A stretch of DNA of 64,000 nt, from assembly GCA_004352715.1 (NCBI GenBank), contig SCFE01000011.1, positions 2,739,551-2,803,550 of the forward strand. The letters are read 5' to 3'. This DNA comes from Hofstenia miamia (lineage: Eukaryota > Xenacoelomorpha > Acoela). Under the pieces are notes generated by a model that saw only the letters and a list, made by a program, of their open reading frames with translations, was not told where the DNA came from and searched no databases. The position numbers and the translations under genes are program-made. Positions 57,211 to 64,000 of this stretch are shown here, in pieces (the stretch's first letter is position 1; every line of letters starts with the position of its first letter).

Positions 57211-58143
57211 ATATATATATATATATATGATAAAACTATGTATGACATTAAATTTATTATTAAACATTTTCTCTTTAGATTATTTTACCACAACACTTAC
57301 CAAACAGCCAAGCGATTCGAGTATACAGCATTTTTCGAAGGAAATACGGAGGAAGGGTGGAACAATTTTTATGGTACATATTCAAAGTAATGACAGAAAC
57401 CAAAACTGTGATGCCAACGAAAACAATGTTTACAAGAACAAATTTACCTAAACCACATTCCTGAAACGTAGTTAATATAGTGCTAGTTTACCAAACAGAG
57501 TTTTGTTACAAATTAATAATATATATATATATATATTTTTTTTTGTTACAAATTAATAATATATATATATATATATATATAGTTTGATTATTTTTGCCAA
57601 AATTCTATTATAATTCGATGTGTTTCGACTGAAAGCTTGCATTTACCTGGTGGGAGGTCTTAGTAGTATTTTAAATGGGCAAAATGATTATATTTGAAGA
57701 AGTTTTTTGCATAGCATACGAACTGAAACCATGCATAGCAATAAAGTTTGTATCAAAAAATCAATTCAATATCTCAAAATGCACTTATTAGAAGAATTGG
57801 ATTTCAAACCAATCAAATTATTACTTCAACTGTGAAGTGGTAACTGATTATCTGTAGCTTTCTTAAGTATTAAGCAACCACCTTTGAACCAGTAATCTGC
57901 TTGAACTAGCGACCAAGTTGTAACATTAAAAATATAGGTAGGGTGAATATAATTATCATAAATAAATTCAGTGTACAAGTATGCATAAATATGGCTGGAG
58001 CAACCTTGATCTTTCTTTAACTTTGACAGACTCCATTAATTGTTTTACGACGTCATATCTATTGATCGTAACAGATTACTTGTACATGAATTTGAATAAT
58101 CAACAAAATCAAGATTTAATGTTCATTATGAAAAGTATCTATA

Positions 58144-58174
<31 letters not shown>

Positions 58175-58196
58175 GTAATACTTGAAATAGAAATCC

Positions 58197-58237
<41 letters not shown>
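57211..58237. other. 1 kb island between gaps, no gene recognised
   Basis: Bordered by (AT)n on the left and (AT)n plus (GA)n on the right. It contains a local tandem duplication (57500-57582) and AT-rich sequence without convincing coding frames. Confidence 0.5.
57500..57582. repeat. Tandem duplication of TTTTGTTACAAATTAATA plus (AT)n
   Basis: The block TTTTGTTACAAATTAATA followed by (AT)n occurs twice in direct succession, the second (AT)n being longer. Looks like a slippage or unequal-exchange product. Confidence 0.85.
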
Positions 58238-59237
58238 NNNNNNNNNNNNNNNNNNNNNNNNNNNNNNNNNNNNNNNNNNNNNNNNNNNNNNNNNNNNNNN
58301 NNNNNNNNNNNNNNNNNNNNNNNNNNNNNNNNNNNNNNNNNNNNNNNNNNNNNNNNNNNNNNNNNNNNNNNNNNNNNNNNNNNNNNNNNNNNNNNNNNNN
58401 NNNNNNNNNNNNNNNNNNNNNNNNNNNNNNNNNNNNNNNNNNNNNNNNNNNNNNNNNNNNNNNNNNNNNNNNNNNNNNNNNNNNNNNNNNNNNNNNNNNN
58501 NNNNNNNNNNNNNNNNNNNNNNNNNNNNNNNNNNNNNNNNNNNNNNNNNNNNNNNNNNNNNNNNNNNNNNNNNNNNNNNNNNNNNNNNNNNNNNNNNNNN
58601 NNNNNNNNNNNNNNNNNNNNNNNNNNNNNNNNNNNNNNNNNNNNNNNNNNNNNNNNNNNNNNNNNNNNNNNNNNNNNNNNNNNNNNNNNNNNNNNNNNNN
58701 NNNNNNNNNNNNNNNNNNNNNNNNNNNNNNNNNNNNNNNNNNNNNNNNNNNNNNNNNNNNNNNNNNNNNNNNNNNNNNNNNNNNNNNNNNNNNNNNNNNN
58801 NNNNNNNNNNNNNNNNNNNNNNNNNNNNNNNNNNNNNNNNNNNNNNNNNNNNNNNNNNNNNNNNNNNNNNNNNNNNNNNNNNNNNNNNNNNNNNNNNNNN
58901 NNNNNNNNNNNNNNNNNNNNNNNNNNNNNNNNNNNNNNNNNNNNNNNNNNNNNNNNNNNNNNNNNNNNNNNNNNNNNNNNNNNNNNNNNNNNNNNNNNNN
59001 NNNNNNNNNNNNNNNNNNNNNNNNNNNNNNNNNNNNNNNNNNNNNNNNNNNNNNNNNNNNNNNNNNNNNNNNNNNNNNNNNNNNNNNNNNNNNNNNNNNN
59101 NNNNNNNNNNNNNNNNNNNNNNNNNNNNNNNNNNNNNNNNNNNNNNNNNNNNNNNNNNNNNNNNNNNNNNNNNNNNNNNNNNNNNNNNNNNNNNNNNNNN
59201 NNNNNNNNNNNNNNNNNNNNNNNNNNNNNNNNNNNNN
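58238..59237. other. Assembly gap, exactly 1000 N
   Basis: A placeholder gap between (GA)n/(AT)n on the left and (TA)n on the right, immediately before a transposon end. Confidence 0.98.
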
Positions 59238-59245
59238 TATATATA

Positions 59246-62200
59246 TTAGGGTGACTCTTATATAGGGATAAAAATTAAACATCGCATTTTCGTTGCTCTC
59301 CGGACATAAATAGGATACATTTCATCCAGAAACACTGCACTTTATTAACATTTAGTGGTAGTCCAGAGGGTTAAAATTCTGTAATATACTGTAATGCACT
59401 GAAATTTTACGTTGCAGTAAAAATTGCTGCAGGTTTAATTTACAAAGTCATCACATATGTTGGACTTTGTCTTTAAACTCATGTACAACATGATGTGTGC
59501 AATTATTTCTTTTAAAGAGGTCCGGTAAGGTCTACATTTATGTTTAAATTGCACTAAAGCAAAATCATATTAAAATATGAAATGTCACATGTGCTAGTTA
59601 AACCGAAGTCTTGTGGAAATTGCTGTCAACTTAATCAGCACACTTATATCAATTCAGTTCTTTCTAATGAGTAATATCTGCTCAAGTACATATTGTTTGT
59701 TGTACGCTTACTCATAATTGCTTCAGTTGAACCAGGGCTACTTTGGATACATTTGGGTAAACGCGTCGATGCTCAGAAACAACTTGCAGTAAGAACTGCA
59801 ATTGCTCTTCATCTTTCGTCAATAATCGGTTGTAAGACTGGATGAGAGAAACTCGACTTTCTGCATAGTCATTAACTACTTTTAAGCTATTTACAGTATC
59901 TTTAACAGAATGGAAACCCTTGTTTCTGAAACAGAAAGTTGGATCTTCATTGAGGAACTTAGCATCTAATCAAAGCTTTTGGAAGAATCAAATTGTTTTT
60001 ATAGTGACGAAATCTTCAAGATGTTTCTCTTTTAGGAAAGAAGCCTGACACTGAGATCGTTTAAAAGGTTCTTGCATATCATCTTCTCCTTGGAGCTTGG
60101 CTATCATGCAGTGCTTTGTTTCTAAAGGAACAGCATTGTCAAAGAAACTTAGTGCTACCATCTCCTCAGACAAATACCAGAAATGCTTCGACAACTTCTG
60201 CGAAATAGCTTTGGAGATTGCTGCATTGGGAAGTTGAAGGACTGACTTTATTAAAGCCAAGTCACGTCGAGGAGCTTCTGCTGCATTTGAAGCAGTAAAC
60301 CATGCTTCAATATAAACCAGAATTCCAAAAATGCAAAACTCCTCAAAACCTATTTCTTCTTTCGACGTGAGTCTGAACTGTTTTCGAAAAAATGTACATT
60401 TTAAAAGCATACAACAACATGCTCATCCAACGTGCATGATGCACTTGTCAAGGGGCCCTACATTTTACACCTCGTGGTGGAATGTCTCCGAGAAACAATA
60501 TAGCAAGTTCTTCTCCACTTGATCAGTTGCAAACTTCAGGAATTGATGCCTAATGCCGCTTTTGATTATTGCGTTGACGCTGTCTTCGGCGATATTGGAC
60601 TCAAAATGTGTAAGGTCAATTGACTGCCACTGAGCTTTAAAGCGCTTGAAAAGCAAAACATCAGGTCCAGAGCTTTCACCCAAAGAAGCTTTGGTAAGCT
60701 GCAGTTAAAAGAATCTCCATAACATGATGACGGCAGAGGTGGTAGAGCAAATCTTTCCCAAGCTTTCTTCCAGCAAAACACATGTACAATTTCGGGGTCC
60801 AGCATTAGCAGCTGTTGTATCGAAGGACATTGCGGCCATCTCTTTAGACACACCCTATTCTTGTAGAGCTTCCACAACAGCCTGAGCTTGCGCTTCACCA
60901 GTTCCTGAAGTTGTCTTGGGAACTTCTAGTAGTCGACTACGGCTCAACCCAGACACGAGAATGTGACGACGATCGACATGTTTATTAGTTGTCAAATCTT
61001 GCTAGAGTTTTCCATCCCAGTGAACTGTAAGTGGTTCATTCTGAATGTCTTGCACAAATGTAGCTCTAGTTTTTGGTCTTGAACGTGCAATAGTTGCCCT
61101 GTTGATTGCCAGAGAATTTGGATCATGACCAAGGCTTCTAGCAGCTTCTATCAGCACAATTGTAGCTTTTCTATCTGATACTTAAGTACGACCAAGGGCA
61201 GCTGCAAGAGAAGGTTCTGTCTAGCCCTACAGCGCTTTGAATGAGGTTGTTCTGTCTTATCTGGCATGCTACCATCTGTACTACTTACATCCTCACCGCT
61301 ACTGCTGGAAGATGCAAGAATAACGTCTTTCGAAGTCGATGCTTTGTATTCTTCTTCAGCCTCTTTCTTCCGCATATTTTCAGCTTTCCTCTTTTGCACA
61401 ATCTGCTTTTCCTTTGCAGCCAAGGCCTTATCGACAGATCCCTTACAAGCACACCTTCCTTTCTCTCGTTGGGCAAGTAGAAAATCGTTGTATTCTTTTA
61501 TAACTATCATGTGTAGAGCATTTGCATGGGCTATATCAAAAAGATCATTCAAGTTATCCAAAAACATTTTCTCATTTTTTATCTGAGCCGCTTTAGATCT
61601 TTCCAATTCTGATAGAGAGCTTCAAGTTGAATTACTGCACGATGCTCAGGCCTCACAGGAATTCGTACCTTTCCTGTCCAAATAAGAACAAGATCCCTGA
61701 TCGTTTTAGTTGCTGCTTTACGTATTATCTCTTTCTCTTCAATATGACGTCGCATAAACACACCCAAAGCATCTCGATTTGATGGTAAGTTACCACCAGA
61801 GAAGTCTTTGACAATAGCATAGCATGTTCAGCTGCAGTCATTACAATAGTCCTACTGGTTTATTTGCTAGGAGTGGCAATTACTTTAAAATCAGTCATTT
61901 GTACACAGTTACAACTGCAAAAAACCTGGAGAAAAAAATTGGATTAGGTTTGTAGTAAACAGACACATTAACACCATATAAACAAAGAGGTGCTTGTGCT
62001 TATGTAGCACAATAAACCACAAGCAATCAAACGGTAGACTGCTTGATAACCAGAGCAATCTTTCTCACTAGATAGCACATGTGTTATAATAGGCAAGTGC
62101 ATAAGACGCTGAAAGCCTATATCTTGTATCTTGAGGGGAATACCTCTAAACGTTATTGAAATATTTCAAAATTTCTCGGGGAGTGTTTTTTAGGTATTGG

Positions 62201-62261
62201 ATACTATTTTAAAGGTGGAGAGCAAAAAATTTCGAACTGTCAAAAATAAGAGCCACCCTAA
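59246..62261 (-). mobile_element. hAT-like DNA transposon with TTAGGGTG(A/G)CTCTTAT ends
   Basis: About 3.0 kb. The left end reads TTAGGGTGACTCTTAT and the reverse complement of the right end TTAGGGTGGCTCTTAT; a GCTCTCC string follows some 40-50 bp inside both ends. Both ends border TATATATA, consistent with an 8 bp target duplication but also with simple insertion into (AT)n. A single transposase-like pseudogene (59712-61805) fills the minus strand. Ends beginning TAGGG and an 8 bp duplication point to hAT or a relative. The TIRs are short and the superfamily is not certain. Confidence 0.65.
59712..61805 (-). pseudogene. Transposase-like protein of the hAT-like element, several frame breaks
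   Basis: Read on the minus strand. N-terminus: GNLPSNRDALGVFMRRHIEE and a helical region to QLEALYQNWKDL (61767-61579), then LNDLFDIAHANALHMIVIKE and FLLAQREKGR (61606-61430), and a charged low-complexity linker with a Ser run. The core has VHWDGKL (61022-61008), a FDTTAANAG block (60824-60800), LLEESLGK, and GPDVLLFKRF (60660-60630). The C-terminal part has EEFCIFGILVYIEAWFTASN, KHFWYLSEEMVALSFFDNAV (140 open codons, 60410-59988) and VNDYAESRVSLIQSYN (59873-59830) to a stop at 59712. HWDGK, FDTT and NDxAE are candidate acidic catalytic positions in an RNase H-like fold; this is inference. Similar proteins recur in arthropod and cnidarian genomes by my recollection, usually unnamed. At least six stops or shifts make it inactive. 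Confidence 0.6.
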
Positions 62262-62284
62262 TATATATATATATATATATATAT

Positions 62285-62482
62285 NNNNNNNNNNNNNNNN
62301 NNNNNNNNNNNNNNNNNNNNNNNNNNNNNNNNNNNNNNNNNNNNNNNNNNNNNNNNNNNNNNNNNNNNNNNNNNNNNNNNNNNNNNNNNNNNNNNNNNNN
62401 NNNNNNNNNNNNNNNNNNNNNNNNNNNNNNNNNNNNNNNNNNNNNNNNNNNNNNNNNNNNNNNNNNNNNNNNNNNNNNNNNN
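62285..62482. other. Assembly gap, 198 N, in (AT)n
   Basis: (AT)n on both sides; probably an unresolved microsatellite. Confidence 0.95.
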
Positions 62483-62520
62483 ATATATATATATATATAT
62501 ATAACAAAACGTACACTTGA

Positions 62521-62554
62521 CAACGCGTTTCGCAACTTAATGTTGCTTCATCAG
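62521..62554 (-). ncRNA. Hammerhead-ribozyme-like motif
   Basis: On the minus strand: CUGAUGA (62554-62548), one extra A, a perfect five-pair stem II GCAAC/GUUGC with loop AUUAA, then GAAA (62531-62528) and CGCGUUG. Both invariant hammerhead core strings are present in the right order and a minimal stem III (AC...GU) can form. Stem I is weak in this copy. Minimal hammerheads of this form are described in the terminal repeats of Penelope-like elements, and the adjacent GIY-YIG remnant supports the assignment. Confidence 0.6.
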
Positions 62555-62900
62555 GATAAAATTAAATGCGATAATACAATATTTCAGTATTAATTTGATT
62601 GTTAATTGAAGTTTGATTACCATTTAGATGTTTCATAATTACTATTGATTCCGCCATACTTGAATTTTAATGTTGAACTATTATTTTAAAATTACTTTCT
62701 TTTCCTTTATGTTGTTGTTGATATTTAGAGGTTCATTAATGCGTACTCCAAAATGTCTTGAAGTTTTGTAAAATATTGGAAATATTACACTGATCGCAGC
62801 TGTATTTATAGACTGCAGACAACATAAGACATATTGGAGTATCATCTATGTTCTTGATGGAATCTTTGGTCTTTTTGCATTAGGGTTTTAATGGGATGTT
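62521..62900 (-). pseudogene. Penelope-like retroelement fragment (GIY-YIG endonuclease remnant)
   Basis: The minus strand reads HPIKTLMQKDQRF (about 62890-62850), then YKYSCDQCNIS (62810-62780), and after a one-base shift RHFGVRINEPLNINNN (62758-62711). This follows the C-terminal GIY-YIG module of Penelope-like elements, YKxxCxxCNxxYxGxTxRHxxxRIxEH, with the central YIG replaced by unrelated residues and stops nearby. The fragment leads straight into a hammerhead-like motif at 62554-62521, the arrangement known for Penelope-like elements. The reverse transcriptase would lie beyond the 104 N gap at 62974-63077 and is not seen. Confidence 0.6.
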
Positions 62901-62939
62901 CGATATATTTACATGATGTTTCATAAATATATGGTAATT

Positions 62940-62973
<34 letters not shown>

Positions 62974-63077
62974 NNNNNNNNNNNNNNNNNNNNNNNNNNN
63001 NNNNNNNNNNNNNNNNNNNNNNNNNNNNNNNNNNNNNNNNNNNNNNNNNNNNNNNNNNNNNNNNNNNNNNNNNNNNN
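62974..63077. other. Assembly gap, 104 N, in (AT)n
   Basis: (AT)n on both sides; probably an unresolved microsatellite. Confidence 0.95.
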
Positions 63078-63110
<33 letters not shown>

Positions 63111-63580
63111 TAGGAAGAAATTAATAATCTGAGAAATATTATCTTCAATTTTGCGCGTATGAAATTTGCTATGCTGTTAATACATTAGTGAGACAATGAA
63201 ATAATAAATTCTGACGTTTCTTTATCATCTAGAAAAGCATCTATGATCAATCCCTATCTGGAAAGTTTTGTCTGACATTTCACTATTGCATATTATGTCG
63301 TTCATCTCTTAAAGAACGTGCAAGGATTTTTAAAAATTTTATTCCCGACGTCGATTTTTAAATAGAAAAATTGAAAGTATCTATTTCAAACACGTTTTAC
63401 ACCAAAACCTATTAATCCATCACCCGCATTTTCCGATTTTCGATAGTTTCCAGCACATTTTTTGATGGAAACCCAGAATAATTAATTTCATTCGAAAATT
63501 TTACATATTCCGCAATAGAATATTGCGCCCGTATGTATTTTTGGGTATCCGGTGCTTTCTAGATATTTTAAAATTTTCTA
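63078..63580. other. No gene recognised
   Basis: (AT)n to about 63108, then AT-rich sequence without coding signal. Confidence 0.4.
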
Positions 63581-63584
63581 TCGA

Positions 63585-63904
63585 AAGCCCGTATATGTAT
63601 ATCCGGATCCGGTATTTGGTAAAATCAGCAATTACCCAACCGGATCCGGATACCTGCTATCCTGTAAAATTTAAGTAGTTTACCGTATTTTAAAAAATGG
63701 ACTGTCTTAATTTGGCGCATAGTTAACTAAATTCCGTCAGATTTTGTCATTAAAATAAGGTCATATTTTGTTTTTCTTAAATCATATTTCTGGTTGCCCT
63801 AGTAATAATTGAACAATATAATATCTGGTTAATGTTCCGGTACCGGTCAGTGAAATTATCCGGAATTATCCGGTATATTAAATTCACTATCCGAATCCCA
63901 TCCG

Positions 63905-63905
<1 letters not shown>
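63585..63905. repeat. Cluster of CCGG/ATCCGGAT motifs, probable DNA-transposon end
   Basis: At least seven CCGGAT, CCGGTA or GGTACCGG strings in both orientations within 320 bp (for example TATCCGGATCCGG near 63600 and AACCGGATCCGGATA near 63639), in an otherwise AT-rich region. Subterminal motif clusters like this are common in hAT-type elements. No transposase or TIR was found here. Confidence 0.5.
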
Positions 63906-63908
<3 letters not shown>

Positions 63909-63940
<32 letters not shown>

Positions 63941-64000
63941 GATAAATGCAACCTATCAGAAATTTCTAATTAATTAAGTTAAATCAATAAAGGTAAAAAT
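63909..64000. repeat. (AT)n plus repeat shared with 23210-23315
   Basis: (AT)n followed by AACCTATCAGAAATTTCT, then an imperfect AATTAA...AAGGTAAA stretch. The same order occurs at 23210-23315. The copy runs off the window end. Confidence 0.7.

Noticed and set aside
1-64000. CRISPR arrays, operons, prophage or plasmid functions
   Set aside because: No regularly spaced repeats other than microsatellites, and gene structure is eukaryotic throughout.

Overview
The window is AT-rich nuclear DNA from a metazoan, probably an invertebrate; I cannot place it more closely. The reasons are spliced genes with GT-AG introns (two of only 40 and 93 bp), animal gene families (Cys-loop receptor, FAPP-type PH protein, UDP-glycosyltransferases, a eukaryotic tRNA-Gly), abundant (AT)n microsatellites, and a dense mix of non-LTR, Penelope-like, Tc1/mariner, pogo and hAT-like elements. 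No prokaryotic gene organisation is present. Six N-runs interrupt the sequence, three of them exactly 1000 N (placeholder gaps), nearly all bordered by (AT)n.

Layout. 0-6 kb: minus-strand Cys-loop receptor exon at 3.1 kb with a decayed sister exon at 0.7 kb, a small MITE, and a tRNA-Gly. 6.4-18 kb: a mariner-derived short element, three decayed or truncated non-LTR copies, one apparently intact 3.8 kb non-LTR element (1104-residue ORF) on the minus strand, and a 0.5 kb repeat present twice, once with a retroelement inside it. 18-25 kb: hAT relic, terminal exon of a second Cys-loop receptor, and an unassigned membrane-protein exon. 25-36 kb: two same-strand UDP-glycosyltransferase genes about 8 kb apart that share a 239 bp near-identical tract, plus a relic first exon. 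37-42 kb: pogo and Tc1 remnants, a second MITE copy, transposase-like debris and an unassigned coding stretch. 42.0-44.3 kb: a five-exon minus-strand PLEKHA3/PLEKHA8 (FAPP)-type gene reconstructed from splice sites. 44.4-54.4 kb: four decayed non-LTR elements, one keeping its ORF1 and one an ORF1 PHD finger. 55.6-64 kb: 5' half of a Tc1 element, gaps, a 3 kb hAT-like transposon with terminal inverted repeats, and a Penelope-like fragment ending in a hammerhead-ribozyme-like motif.

Host genes are few and short. The strongest observations are the 2A-like motif in the intact non-LTR ORF, the UGT conversion tract, the Penelope/hammerhead remnant, the unclassified 3 kb transposon, and a 107 bp identity between two gap-edge contig ends that points to an assembly problem. 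Nothing here could be searched against databases; family names rest on motif recognition.
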